From assembly GCF_002294725.1 (NCBI RefSeq), contig NZ_NSFT01000016.1:1-64000 (forward strand): 64,000 bases of DNA. Reading direction: 5' to 3'. Shown in pieces: positions 35,656 through 46,002 of this stretch (its first letter is position 1; each line of letters starts with the position of its first letter). A program made the position numbers and the translations under genes. Source of the DNA: Mesorhizobium sp. WSM4313. Its GTDB lineage: Bacteria > Pseudomonadota > Alphaproteobacteria > Rhizobiales > Rhizobiaceae. The notes beneath the pieces are model-generated. The model did not search any database. It saw only the letters and a program-made list of their open reading frames with translations, and was not told the DNA's origin.

Positions 35656-36624
35656 CTAGAGCCCGTTGTCCTTCAAGATCTTGGCAGCGTTGTCCTTGGT
35701 GATCTTTTCCGTCGGCAGGGTGATGGTCTTCTCGACCTTCTCCCCTTTCAGGAACTTGATCGCCTGGCGCAGGCCCTCGGCGCCCGGCGTGACATAGGTG
35801 AAGGTCGCCGTCAGCTCGCCCTTGTTCACCATCTGCACGCCTTCGTTGGGCAGGCCGTCGATGCCGATGAACTTGATGTCCTTCTCGCGCCCGACATCCT
35901 TGGCCGCGAGATAGGCGCCATAGGCCATCGGATCGTTGTGGCCGTAGACGAGATCGATCTTCTCGTTGGTCTTCAGCGCGTTGGCCATGATGTTATAGGC
36001 CTGGTCCTGCTTCCAGTCGCCCGACTGCTGGTCGAGCAGGTACTTGATGCCCGGCTCCTTGTCGGTGAATTCATGGAAGCCGTCATGGCGGTCATGCGCC
36101 GGCTGCGTGCCCATGCCGCCCCAGATCTCGACGACGTTGCCGGCCGCCTTGCCCTTGCCGCCCAGGAGCTCGACGGCATATTCGCCAGCCGCCCGGCCGA
36201 TCAGCTTGTTGTCGCCGCCGACGAACTGCGTGTAGTCCTTGGTTTCGACATTGCGGTCGAGCACGAAGACCGGGATCTTGGCGTCGATCGCCTGCTGCAC
36301 CACGCCGGTCAGGCCGGCCGATTCCTTTGGCGAGACCAGCAGCGCGTCGACCTCCTGGCGTATCAGGTTCTCGACGTCGGCGACCTGCTTTTCGGTCTTG
36401 TCCTCGCCGTCGGTGATGATCAGCTCGACCTCCGGGTGCTTGGCGGCTTCCGCGATGATGTCCTTGTTGAACTGGGCGCGCCAGGGTTCGATGGTCGTCA
36501 CCTGCGAGAAGCCGATCTTCCACTTCTTGTCCTGGGCAAAGGCATGGTTGCCGGAAAAGAGCGCGGTGGTCGTCACAAGCGCCGCCGCGAAGGTGGCGAG
36601 CTTCAGCATATCACGTCGTTTCAT
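35656..36624 (-). CDS. Sugar ABC transporter periplasmic substrate-binding protein
   Basis: The 322-residue protein has a signal peptide (MKRRDMLKLATFAAALVTTTALFSG...HAFA) and a type I periplasmic binding fold of the RbsB/LacI-like class: KIGFSQVTTIEPWRAQFNKD, LLVSPKESAGLTGV, DRNVETKDYTQFVGGDN, GIDGLPNEGVQMVNKGELTATF. It captures a sugar for the permease and ATPase encoded upstream (18 bases from the permease stop). The sugar is not determinable by eye. Last gene of a three-gene operon. Confidence 0.92.
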   Translation of the reverse strand: MKRRDMLKLATFAAALVTTTALFSGNHAFAQDKKWKIGFSQVTTIEPWRAQFNKDIIAEAAKHPEVELIITDGEDKTEKQVADVENLIRQEVDALLVSPKESAGLTGVVQQAIDAKIPVFVLDRNVETKDYTQFVGGDNKLIGRAAGEYAVELLGGKGKAAGNVVEIWGGMGTQPAHDRHDGFHEFTDKEPGIKYLLDQQSGDWKQDQAYNIMANALKTNEKIDLVYGHNDPMAYGAYLAAKDVGREKDIKFIGIDGLPNEGVQMVNKGELTATFTYVTPGAEGLRQAIKFLKGEKVEKTITLPTEKITKDNAAKILKDNGL

Positions 36625-36642
36625 GGTCCTGTTTCCTCCGGA

Positions 36643-37934
<1,292 letters not shown>

Positions 37935-37938
<4 letters not shown>

Positions 37939-39530
37939 GCGGCTGGTCTCGCTGCCCGTCTTGGTGTGCCAAGTCTTGGCGCGGCAAGCCGCATGATCGC
38001 CTCCTCGCTGGCCTCGGCGCGGGACAGGATTCCACGCTGGCGGCCCTCGACCATGACCAGGATGCGGTCGGCCAGATGCAGAAGCTCGGGCAGTTCGGAG
38101 CTGATCACGGCAATCGCCAGCCCGTCGCCGGCCAGCTTGAAGACGAGGTCGTAGATTTCGCGCTTGGCGCCGACATCGATGCCGCGCGTCGGCTCGTCGA
38201 GCAGAAGCACGCGCGGCCGGGTCGCCAGCCACTTGCCGATCACCACCTTCTGCTGGTTGCCGCCGGACAGCGTGCCGGCGGCCTGCTCGATGCTTTCGCA
38301 GCGTATGCCGAGCGCGCCGACCGCGTCGCGTGCCAGGCCGCGCTCGCCCGAGCGCGAGCGCAGGCCGAAGCGCGCCAGCGCGCCGACCAGAGGCAGCGCG
38401 ACATTGTCGGTGATCGAGGCTTGGAGATGCAGGCCTTGGGTCTTGCGGTCCTCGGTCACCAAAGCAATGCCGAGCCGGCGGGCCTCGCGCGGCGAGCCGA
38501 TCTCGACCGGCACGCCGTCGAGCCGAATCTCGCCGCCGGTACGGCCGTCGCTGGAGCCGAAGATCGCCTCCAGGATCTCGGTGCGGCCGGAACCCAGCAG
38601 CCCGCCGATGCCGAGGATCTCGCCGGCCGCAAGGTCGAAGCTGACGCCGTCGATCATCGTGCGCCAGCCATGCCGGTCGGGCTTCGACAGCGACAGGTCC
38701 CTGACCGAGAGCACCGCTTCGCCGCCCGGGCCGCGCTCATGATCGGAGGACGCGAGAAGGTCGCGCCCGACCATGGCCGTGATGATGGCGTCTTCGTCCA
38801 GCTTTGCCATATCCCGCGTCAGCACGTGGCGTCCGTCGCGCAGCACCGTCACCCGGCTGGCCAGATGCATGACCTCGTCGATGCGATGCGAGATGTAGAC
38901 GATCGCAACGCCGCTTGCCGCGAGCTGGCCGATGATGCGGAACAGTCTCTGGCACTCGGCCGGCGAAAGCGCCGAGGTAGGCTCGTCCATGATCAGGATG
39001 CGCGCCGACTTCGACAGCGCCTTGGCGATCTCCACCAGTTGCTGCTCGCCGACCCTCAGCGTGCCGACACGCGCCTCGGGATCGAGCTCGATGCCGAGAC
39101 GCTGCAGCAGCGCGCTGGCAGTGCGGCTGCTCGCCTTGCCGTCGACCACCAGCCCGGCGATCAGCTTTTCGCGGCCGAGGAAGATGTTGTCGGCGACGCT
39201 GAGCTCGGGGACGAGGTTGAGCTCCTGGTGGATGATGGCGATGCCGGCGTCCTCGGCGTCGCGGACGCCGGTGAAACGAATTGTCCGGCCGTCGATGGCC
39301 ACGGCGCCTTCGTAGTCGGTATAGACGCCCGACAGGATCTTCATCAGCGTCGACTTGCCGGCGCCGTTCTCGCCCATCAGCGCATGCACCTCGCCGGGCC
39401 TGAGGTCCAGGCTCACATCGGACAGCGCGGCGATGCCGCCGAACCGCTTGGAAATGCCGGTCGCGCTCAGGACGACGGTTGGACCGTCGGCGGCCGCATT
39501 GCCAGTCGTGGTGGAATCAACGCGCTGCAT
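37935..39530 (-). CDS. Sugar ABC transporter ATP-binding protein, two-domain (RbsA/XylG-like)
   Basis: The 531-residue protein has two ABC domains. The first has Walker A GENGAGKST (about 53-61), signature region LRVGEQQLVEIAKAL and Walker B ILIMDEPTSAL. The second has a degenerate Walker A (GLLGSGRTE) but a clear LSGGNQQKVVIGKWL signature and LLLDEPTRGIDVGAK. This is the usual layout of carbohydrate importers of this class. First gene of the operon; a LacI-type operator lies about 50 bases upstream. Confidence 0.94.
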
Positions 39531-39579
39531 GGCAAAGGACGGCCTCCCTCCGTCGTCTTCGATGGTTTGAACGCTAATC

Positions 39580-39593
39580 TAAACGTTTCGAAT
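39580..39593. promoter_or_regulatory. LacI-type operator 1 (transporter side)
   Basis: taaacgtttcgaat contains the palindrome AAACGTTT with a central CG, as in LacI-family operators. It lies 50 bases upstream of the ABC ATPase gene and is repeated at 39686-39700. Confidence 0.7.
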
Positions 39594-39685
39594 GTGTCAA
39601 GCGCATATCTGGTTGCTGAGGATTGATGCATTTCAATTCTTGCGAAAAAAGCCGGGTTTGCGTAGGTTTGGCCAAATAGGGGCGG

Positions 39686-39700
39686 TTAAACGTTTCGAAA
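39686..39700. promoter_or_regulatory. LacI-type operator 2 (regulator side)
   Basis: ttaaacgtttcgaaa shares 13 bases with operator 1 and directly abuts the first ATG of the lacI-family gene. Two sites about 106 bases apart would permit looping and joint control of both divergent units. Confidence 0.7.
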
Positions 39701-40768
39701 ATGACGGTGTCAGGGCGGAAAAAACAGCGGAAATCCACGGCACCGACCATGCTGCATGTGGCTGAGGCGGCGCGTGTGTCCGTGGCCACCGTGTCGGCAG
39801 TGCTCAACGGCACCGCCACCGTCAGTCCGGAGCTTACCCAGCGCATCGAGCAGGCGATCCGCGACATCGGCTACAAGCGCAACGCCATTGCCCGCAGCCT
39901 CAAGATGGGCACCACGCGGACCATCGGCCTGACCGTGCCGCATATCACCAATCCGTTCTTCACCGATGTCGTTTCGGTCATCCAGCAGGCGTTCGACCGC
40001 GCCGGCTATGCCGTCATGCTGTGCTGCACGGACGAGGACCTGAACACGCAGGACGACCAGATCCGGCTGCTGCTCGACCGCATGGTCGACGGGCTGATCG
40101 TGGCGCGCGTCGGCGACGGCGGCATTCTGAAGGGCATCGTCGGGGACGCCAACGTGCCGGTGGTGCTGCTCGACCGCCTCTGCGAAGGCGTCGACACCGA
40201 TGCGGTGGTGCTGGACAACCAGCGCGCGGTGTTCGACGCCGTCACCTATCTGATCCATCTCGGCCATCGCCGCATCGGCTATATCACCGGCGCCTCCGAC
40301 ATATCCCCCATGCATGACCGCATGATCGGCTACCGCGAGGCGCTGCAGGCCGCCGGCCTGCCCGTGGCGGAGGAGCTCATACGCTCCGGCAATTTCCACG
40401 AGATCGACGGCTATAACGCCACAATGCAGCTGCTTTCGCTGCACGACCGGCCAAGCGCGATCTTCTCGGCCAACAATCCGATGGTGATCGGCACCATGAA
40501 GGCGATCCGCGACATCGGTCTCAGCTGCCCCGAAGACATTTCGGTCGCCTGTTTCGATGATTTTCCCTGGTCGGACGTGTTCGTGCCGCAGCTGACCACC
40601 GTGGCGCAGCCGGTGCAGGCGATCGGCGAGCAGGCGGCGAACCTCCTGCTTGACCGGCTTGCCGGCAACAGGGAGGCGCCGCCGCGCAAGCTCGTACTGA
40701 AGGGCCGGCTGATGATCCGCAATTCCTGCCGGCCGCTGGGCGCGCTCGCGCAGAGCGTCAGCGCGTAA
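39701..40768 (+). CDS. LacI family transcriptional regulator of the adjacent sugar transporter
   Basis: The 355-residue protein has a LacI helix-turn-helix (TMLHVAEAARVSVATVSAVLNGTATVSPELTQRI, about 16-50). A periplasmic-binding-like sugar domain follows (GLTVPHITNPFFTDVVSVIQQAF, VVLLDRL, HRRIGYITG, SVACFDDFPWSDVFVPQLTTV). The ATG at 39701 has no ribosome site and touches an operator, so either the message is leaderless or the true start is downstream (ATG at 39749, very close to the HTH). It probably represses the ABC operon and itself. Its 3' end overlaps the convergent phosphatase gene by 11 bases. Confidence 0.92.
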   Translation: MTVSGRKKQRKSTAPTMLHVAEAARVSVATVSAVLNGTATVSPELTQRIEQAIRDIGYKRNAIARSLKMGTTRTIGLTVPHITNPFFTDVVSVIQQAFDRAGYAVMLCCTDEDLNTQDDQIRLLLDRMVDGLIVARVGDGGILKGIVGDANVPVVLLDRLCEGVDTDAVVLDNQRAVFDAVTYLIHLGHRRIGYITGASDISPMHDRMIGYREALQAAGLPVAEELIRSGNFHEIDGYNATMQLLSLHDRPSAIFSANNPMVIGTMKAIRDIGLSCPEDISVACFDDFPWSDVFVPQLTTVAQPVQAIGEQAANLLLDRLAGNREAPPRKLVLKGRLMIRNSCRPLGALAQSVSA

Positions 40769-41558
40769 ATCCGAAGGAGCTCTCGCCTAGCAGCTGCAGC
40801 CTCGGAAAGATGCCCCGGCCGCCGGCGACCACACGGGTGCCTTTGCCGATCACCGTCTTGGGGTCCGCTTTCAGCACCGTGCCGCCGGCCTCTTCGACCA
40901 GCAGCATGCCGGCCAGACAATCCCAGGCGTTCATGTGCTCCTCGAGATAGCCGAGCAGCCGGCCGGCCGCCGCATAGGCAAGCATGAGCGCTCCGGAAGC
41001 ATTGCGGTAGAAGACGCCGCCCTCGCCCATGATCAGGCCGATGAGAATGACGACATTCGTGGTCGAGGCGCGGTTGGAGAGCCCGGTGCCGACGGCGCCG
41101 TCGGAAAGCGACGCCGCATTGCTGGCCTTGATCGGCTTGCCGTTGAGAAAGGCGCTGCCGCCGCGGCGGGCGTAGAACGTTTCGTCTGTCGAGGGTTCGT
41201 GGATAACGCCGACGATCGTCTCGCCATCCCTGGCACAGGCGATCACCACGCACCAGGCGGGAATCCCGCGCACGAAATTGGCGGTGCCGTCGATCGGGTC
41301 GATCACCCAGACATGACCGGTTGTTCCGGTCACCGCCGCGTGCTCCTCGCCGACGATGCCGTCTTGCGGATAGGCCTCGGCAATCGCGGCGCGGATGAAC
41401 AGCTCGACCTCGCGGTCGGCCTCGGAAACCAGGTCCTGGTGGCCCTTGCTCTCGACGGCCAGGTTGTCGAGGTCGCGAAAATATTTCAGCCCCAGCTCGC
41501 CGGCGCGCCGCGCCAGGTCGATGGCAAAATGCATGCGGTCGTCGAGATCATGGGTCAT
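40758..41558 (-). CDS. Inositol monophosphatase family protein
   Basis: The 266-residue metal-dependent phosphatase has the family motifs: GEE near residues 70-72, WVIDPIDGTANFVRGIP (metal ligands D, D and the DGT loop) and NAWDCLAGMLLVEEAGG. Members hydrolyse inositol phosphates, histidinol phosphate or related sugar phosphates; the position beside a sugar transporter makes a sugar phosphate plausible. A perfect 8-bp hairpin ends three bases before the ATG and no ribosome site is visible. Confidence 0.9.
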   Translation of the reverse strand: MTHDLDDRMHFAIDLARRAGELGLKYFRDLDNLAVESKGHQDLVSEADREVELFIRAAIAEAYPQDGIVGEEHAAVTGTTGHVWVIDPIDGTANFVRGIPAWCVVIACARDGETIVGVIHEPSTDETFYARRGGSAFLNGKPIKASNAASLSDGAVGTGLSNRASTTNVVILIGLIMGEGGVFYRNASGALMLAYAAAGRLLGYLEEHMNAWDCLAGMLLVEEAGGTVLKADPKTVIGKGTRVVAGGRGIFPRLQLLGESSFGFTR

Positions 41559-41560
41559 GT

Positions 41561-41589
41561 GCAGGCTCGCGCGTTGGCGGGGAGCCTGC
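41561..41589 (-). promoter_or_regulatory. Hairpin abutting the phosphatase start codon
   Basis: gcaggctc and gagcctgc form a perfect 8-bp stem with a 13-base loop in the leader, ending two bases before the ATG at 41558. It has no U-tract, so a role in translation control is as likely as termination of the upstream oxidoreductase gene. Confidence 0.45.
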
Positions 41590-41625
41590 CCTTAACAGAT
41601 GGGCATGTCAGAAGCCATGGCGCCG

Positions 41626-42624
41626 TCAGGCCGCCTTCGACATCGATTTGTGCACGTCAGCGAGGATCTCGAAGGAGCGCACGCGCGCCGCATGGTCGAA
41701 GCACTGCGCCGTCACCATCAATTCATCGGCGCCGGTGCGGCTTATGAAGGCGTCGATGCCTTGGCGCACTGTCTCCGGCGAGCCGACGACGGCGCAGGAC
41801 AGCGCCTGGGCAAGCATGGCTTTCGCCGCAGGATCGAGGTCGCGGTCGTAATTCTCGACCGGCGGCGGCAATTGGCCGGGCCGGCCGCTGCGCAGATTGA
41901 CGAAGGCCTGCTGCAGCGAGCTGAACAGAAGCTTCGCCTCGGCGTCCGACGGCGCGGCGAAGACATTGAGGCCGAGCATGACATAAGGCTTGTCGAGTTG
42001 CGCCGACGGCTGGAAGCGCGTGCGATAGACCTCCAGCGCATGATCGAGCTCGGCCGGGGCGAAATGCGAGGCGAAGGCGTAAGGCAGGCCGAGAAGGGCT
42101 GCAAGTTGCGCGCCGTAGAGGCTGGATCCGAGGATCCAGACCGGCACGCTCTGGCCTTCGCCGGGCACGGCGCGGATGCGCTGGCCTTCTTCGGCCGGCT
42201 GGAAATAGCCCATCAGCTCGACGACGTCCTGCGGGAAATTGTCGGCGCTTTCGAGATTCCGCCGCAGCGCCCGCGCGGTCAGCATGTCGGTGCCCGGCGC
42301 GCGGCCGAGGCCGAGATCGATGCGGCCGGGGAAAAGTGCGGCCAGCGTGCCGAACTGCTCGGCGATCACCAGCGGCGCATGGTTGGGCAGCATGATGCCG
42401 CCGGCGCCGACGCGGATCGACTTCGTCCCGCCGGCGACATGCGCGATCACGACGGACGTCGCCGCGCTCGCAATGCCCGGCATGTTGTGGTGCTCGGCCA
42501 GCCAGTAGCGCCGGTAGCCCAGCCGCTCGGCATGGCGGGCAAGGTCGAGCGAATTGGCAAGCGACTGCGAGGCGGTGCTGCCTTGCGTGATCGGCGACAG
42601 GTCGAGAACCGAAAGGGCCGTCAT
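41626..42624 (-). CDS. Luciferase-like (LLM class) flavin-dependent oxidoreductase
   Basis: The 332-residue TIM-barrel protein starts LSVLDLSPI and has RYWLAEHHNMPGIASAATSVVIAHVA, IRVGAGGIMLPNHAPLVIAEQFGTL and GRIDLGLGRAPGTD, the signature set of the MsnO8/YhbW-like LLM group. It probably uses FMNH2 or F420-like flavin cofactor for oxygenation; the substrate is unknown. It starts three bases after the nat stop, so the two are co-transcribed. Confidence 0.9.
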   Translation of the reverse strand: MTALSVLDLSPITQGSTASQSLANSLDLARHAERLGYRRYWLAEHHNMPGIASAATSVVIAHVAGGTKSIRVGAGGIMLPNHAPLVIAEQFGTLAALFPGRIDLGLGRAPGTDMLTARALRRNLESADNFPQDVVELMGYFQPAEEGQRIRAVPGEGQSVPVWILGSSLYGAQLAALLGLPYAFASHFAPAELDHALEVYRTRFQPSAQLDKPYVMLGLNVFAAPSDAEAKLLFSSLQQAFVNLRSGRPGQLPPPVENYDRDLDPAAKAMLAQALSCAVVGSPETVRQGIDAFISRTGADELMVTAQCFDHAARVRSFEILADVHKSMSKAA

Positions 42625-42627
42625 TGG

Positions 42628-43449
42628 TCAGGTCTCCACGATGCGTTTTTCCCGCAGCCTCGCCTCGAAGGCGGCGCGGTCGGGAATGACGATGGCGAGC
42701 TGGTTCTCCAGTACGCCGGCGAGCTCAGCGGCGGTCGCGATCTCGCGCTGCTCGCTGCGGCCGCCGGCATGATGTGTCGACAACCGGTTGTTGCGCAGCG
42801 CATAGCGCCGGTCGGGCAAGGCGAGCGCGGCAACCAGCGTGGTCAGGAAATGCGAGCTCGGATGCGTCGACAGGAAATGGCTTCCGACCAGGTAGTCGAC
42901 CTCATAAGCCTGGCTCATGTCGAAGCGGTAGAGCGTGCGCCAATCGCTGCCAATGCCTGCTTGCAGGCGAAGATCGTCGCCGGTCTCGACGATGCGGAAG
43001 GCCTCGTGCGGTGTCTGCTGCACCAGCCCGGACTCAAGCAGCAGCGGCGCCGTCAGCGTCAGGCCGCCGAAGCCGACATCGGCAATGTAGGTGCGGCCGC
43101 CGAGCTCGACGCGCAGCAGCATATGGCTGCGCGCGGTGACGGCATCATCCGGCTGGCCCCACAACACGCGCGCCGCCAGCCCGCTGGTCGTGAAGCCGAG
43201 CGCCTTCAGCGCATGCATGAAGATGAGATTGTGCTCGAAGCAATAACCGCCGCGGCCCTGGCGAAGAATCTTGTCCTGCAGCGAGGCGATGTCGAGCCCG
43301 ACGGAAACGCCCATCAAGGCGTCGATGTTCTCGAACGGGATCGCCTGCGGGTGGGTTGCGTGCAGCGCCTGCAGCGTCGCCAGCGAAACGTCGGTCGGCC
43401 CGTCATAGCCGATGCGGGCGAAATAGCCATCGAGATCGAAGTCGCTCAT
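42628..43449 (-). CDS. nat: Arylamine N-acetyltransferase
   Basis: The 273-residue enzyme has the NAT catalytic triad: Cys in RQGRGGYCFEHN, His in ARSHMLL and Asp in IADVGFGG. It also has the FENIDAL segment that follows the N-terminal helices. It transfers acetyl from acetyl-CoA to arylamines and hydrazines; related enzymes are known in Mesorhizobium loti. It is followed immediately by the LLM oxidoreductase gene, hinting at joint handling of aromatic amines. Confidence 0.95.
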   Translation of the reverse strand: MSDFDLDGYFARIGYDGPTDVSLATLQALHATHPQAIPFENIDALMGVSVGLDIASLQDKILRQGRGGYCFEHNLIFMHALKALGFTTSGLAARVLWGQPDDAVTARSHMLLRVELGGRTYIADVGFGGLTLTAPLLLESGLVQQTPHEAFRIVETGDDLRLQAGIGSDWRTLYRFDMSQAYEVDYLVGSHFLSTHPSSHFLTTLVAALALPDRRYALRNNRLSTHHAGGRSEQREIATAAELAGVLENQLAIVIPDRAAFEARLREKRIVET

Positions 43450-43540
43450 TCAGGGGCAGGTCCGGCTTGACCGGCCCGATATAGGCACTGCCCGCCAACG
43501 CTGCAAATAACGGCCACGCTTTGCGATTGGGCCACATGCC

Positions 43541-43598
43541 AATGCATGTCGCCCGGAAGTGCGCAGCGGTTCTCGGACTTTTCAGCGCGACGTGCTTC
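43541..43598. repeat. Palindromic repeat family C, copy 1
   Basis: aatgcatgtcgcccggaagt ... gcgacgtgcttc matches the element at 60977-61025 over its left half (tgcatgtcgcccg.aagtg.gc.gcggttct.gga). It lies between nat and the AI-2E family gene and reaches the latter's stop codon. Confidence 0.65.
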
Positions 43599-44763
43599 AG
43601 GCCGGTTTGTGATTGTTTTCGGCCGGCTCTTCCTCGATGGCCATGGACTGCTGCGCCGCCAGGAAGTTGCCGACATGGCTCAGGCCCTCGAAATGGTCGC
43701 AGAAGACCTTGATGACGACCAGCAACGGCACCGCCATCAGCGCGCCGACGAAGCCCCACAGCCAGGACCAGAAGGCGATCGCGATGAAGATCGCCACCGC
43801 ATTGATCTCGAGGCGCCGCCCGACCACCGTCGGCGTCACGAACTGGCCTTCGATGATGTCGCACAGCACCACGAAGGCCGGCGCCAAGAGCGCATAGGCG
43901 ATCGTGTCGAAGCTGATCAGCGCGATGACGGCGACAATCACGACCGTCATCAGCGCGCCGACATAGGGCAAGAAATTCAGCAATGCCGCCATCGCCCCCC
44001 AGACGAGCGGGTTGGGCATGCCGAGCCCCCACAAGCCCAGCCCGATCACCGTCCCGAGACTTACATTGATGATGGAGACCGTGAGCAGATAGTGCGAAAT
44101 CTCGCGCTCAACGTCATAGACGATGCGCAGCGCCCGCTTCTTCTGCGTCATGCTGGCGAAGGATTGGACGATCTTCTCGTAGAACAGCGTGCCGGAGGCG
44201 AGCAGGAACAGCGACAGCACGAATACGATGGTGATCGCAGTGCCTGCTTCCAGGATGTTGCTGGCCGCCGTGGACAGGATGCCGGAAGGCGCTACCGCGA
44301 CCCGCTGAAGGCCGGGTTCCTGAGACGTCTCCGTCAGCGCCTCCAACTGATGTGCGAGGTCCATCATTCGTTCGAGCGGCCGCTTGAACGGCGCCAGCCG
44401 CTCGGTGAGCCGCTGGCCGATCGAGTAGCTGTTGTTGATGAGGTCGATGACCGGACCGCTGAGCAGATAGCCTGCGGCGGCGAAGACGAAGATCGAAAGC
44501 AGCACCAGCAGCGTCGCCGAGACAACCTCAGGGATGCCGTGCTTGCGCAGCAAACGCACGATCGGCGTCAGCGTCAGCGCCAGCAGAAAGGCGAGTATCA
44601 CCGGCATGAAGAAGGCGCGCGCGAAGTACAGCGCCGCCGCCGTCATCAGAATGAAGATCCCGATCACCAGCGACCGCGTCAAGCGCATGTCCGCCCGGGC
44701 GCTGGCACGCGGATCAGGGCTTTCGGCAACGCTCGCGCCCGAAACGATCGGCTCGGCTTTCAT
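43597..44763 (-). CDS. AI-2E family transporter (PerM/TqsA-like)
   Basis: The 388-residue membrane protein has paired N-terminal segments (LVIGIFILMTAAALYFA; MPVILAFLLALTLTPIV), a cytoplasmic/periplasmic helical stretch, and a C-terminal block with ALLNFLPYVGALMTVVIVAV and IEGQFVTPTVVGRRLEINAVAIF, diagnostic of the UPF0118/AI-2E family. Members export diverse small molecules or ions; AI-2 transport should not be assumed. The ATG at 44763 has AAGGGGA five bases upstream. Confidence 0.92.
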   Translation of the reverse strand: MKAEPIVSGASVAESPDPRASARADMRLTRSLVIGIFILMTAAALYFARAFFMPVILAFLLALTLTPIVRLLRKHGIPEVVSATLLVLLSIFVFAAAGYLLSGPVIDLINNSYSIGQRLTERLAPFKRPLERMMDLAHQLEALTETSQEPGLQRVAVAPSGILSTAASNILEAGTAITIVFVLSLFLLASGTLFYEKIVQSFASMTQKKRALRIVYDVEREISHYLLTVSIINVSLGTVIGLGLWGLGMPNPLVWGAMAALLNFLPYVGALMTVVIVAVIALISFDTIAYALLAPAFVVLCDIIEGQFVTPTVVGRRLEINAVAIFIAIAFWSWLWGFVGALMAVPLLVVIKVFCDHFEGLSHVGNFLAAQQSMAIEEEPAENNHKPA

Positions 44764-44887
44764 CGGTTCCCCTTGCAAGCCCACCACCCAAACAATGAAT
44801 GCATGGCAGGCTTCCGGGCGAAACGCGGGAGTTCCGGGCAAGGTTCCATGAGCCGGCTGTCCGCGGCATCGCACATGCGGTCGCGCT

Positions 44888-44904
44888 ATTACATGACGTG
44901 TAAT
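44888..44904. promoter_or_regulatory. Operator-like dyad upstream of the carboxymuconolactone-decarboxylase-family gene
   Basis: attaca-tgacg-tgtaat has perfect 6-base arms around 5 bases and lies 120 bases before the start at 45024. It is a candidate binding site for the XRE regulator encoded at 49240; this pairing is inference from proximity. Confidence 0.4.
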
Positions 44905-45023
44905 TGAGCCGCTGCGCCGGCCAGGCCTAATACGGGGCAGGCTTTTGCGACGACAGAGCAGAAGGCTGGCGCGGCGAGACTTCGTCCGCGCGATCACATC
45001 CGATTTTGCAAGAGGACGTTACA

Positions 45024-45587
45024 ATGCAAAGGTTCAACCTCCAGACGATTGGCTCGGCACCCGAAAAATCCAGGCCTGCGCTCAAGGCGTTGGAAGAGAA
45101 GTTCGGCTTTCTTCCGAACGTCATGGCGACTATGGCCAACAGTCCGGTGCTTCTCAACGGATTCGTCGCCACCTTCGGCAGTTTTCACGGCGGCAGCTTC
45201 GATGAAATCGAAAAGCAGGTCCTGCTGCTTACCAATGCGGTGACGATCAAGTGCCCCTGGACCGTTGCCGCGCATTCGACATTCGCCATCGAAGACGGCA
45301 TCGACGAGGGCGAAGTCCAAGCGATCCGAAAGGGCAGGCTGCCAGCCAACCCGAAATACGCGGCGCTCTCGGCGTTGACCAAGACGTTGATCGAAAAAAA
45401 GGGAAACGTCACCGATGCCGACATCGATGCGTTCACCGCGGCGGGTTACTCGAAAGCCCAAGTTCTGGAGGTGGTGACCGGCGTCGGCGTTTCGACAATG
45501 GCGGCAACCACGACCAACATGGCCGGTACGCCGATCGAGGAGCGCTTCCGGGCGCAGGCATGGTCTCCGCTCGCGGTGGCAGCCTGA
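45024..45587 (+). CDS. Carboxymuconolactone decarboxylase/AhpD-like family protein
   Basis: The 187-residue all-helical protein belongs to the CMD/AhpD superfamily: FGFLPNVMATMANSPVLLNGF, then KQVLLLTNAVTIKCPWTVAAHSTFA, and VLEVVTGVGVSTMAATTTN. The AhpD CxxC is reduced to a single Cys with a downstream His (KCPWTVAAHS), so thiol-disulfide chemistry like AhpD is uncertain. AGAGGA precedes the ATG at 45024. Before the transposon insertion it would have been about 140 bases from the XRE regulator gene on the same strand. Confidence 0.85.
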   Translation: MQRFNLQTIGSAPEKSRPALKALEEKFGFLPNVMATMANSPVLLNGFVATFGSFHGGSFDEIEKQVLLLTNAVTIKCPWTVAAHSTFAIEDGIDEGEVQAIRKGRLPANPKYAALSALTKTLIEKKGNVTDADIDAFTAAGYSKAQVLEVVTGVGVSTMAATTTNMAGTPIEERFRAQAWSPLAVAA

Positions 45588-45690
45588 CCCGCACAAAAAC
45601 CGAGACCTGGAGCGCGACGCACTTCAGCGTGATTGGCGGCGCATGGATCGGCACGATCCCTGCGCCGCCAAAACTTGAGCCGGATTGAAG

Positions 45691-45700
45691 CGTATCGCAG
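45691..45700 (+). repeat. Target-site duplication, left copy
   Basis: cgtatcgcag directly precedes the left inverted repeat and is repeated exactly at 49205-49214 after the right one, marking transposition of the intervening 3.5 kb. Confidence 0.92.
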
Positions 45701-45726
45701 GTAGTGTCTCAGTTTGAAATTTGACG
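45701..45726 (+). repeat. Left terminal inverted repeat of the transposon
   Basis: The 26 bases starting gtagtgtctcagtttgaaat are the exact reverse complement of 49179-49204. No gene is seen between this end and the transposase stop (45727-46002). Confidence 0.95.
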
Positions 45727-46002
45727 CAACTGTTTCAAGAGCAGGGCTATCTTCTTAGGCGTATCGGTTGGCGCACGAAAAACCGCATGCGAGCGGAAGT
45801 GTTTCGCTACTTGCGGGCGAACTCTTCGGTCCCCGATGACCACAGGCGGATTACGTTTCACGGTCGCACGTCCCTAAAACAGGGAAAGCCGAAGAAGCGC
45901 CACCCGGGGCTCCCTCAGCTCTCGACCTTCCCGATGGGTTTACGATAAGCAACCAACGGGACTAATAACCACAACACCCAATGTGCACTATCGTTCCGGT
46001 CC

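Noticed and set aside
38076..39626. 516-codon plus-strand open frame
   Set aside because: It is the antisense shadow of the ABC transporter ATPase, which has both sets of ABC motifs.
41599..43470. 623-codon plus-strand open frame
   Set aside because: It lies antisense to the nat and LLM oxidoreductase genes, both of which have complete catalytic motifs.
45721..45948. 75-codon frame with a TTG start at the left end of the transposon
   Set aside because: Its start lies inside the terminal inverted repeat, no ribosome site is visible and the protein resembles nothing that I know; treated as non-coding transposon end.
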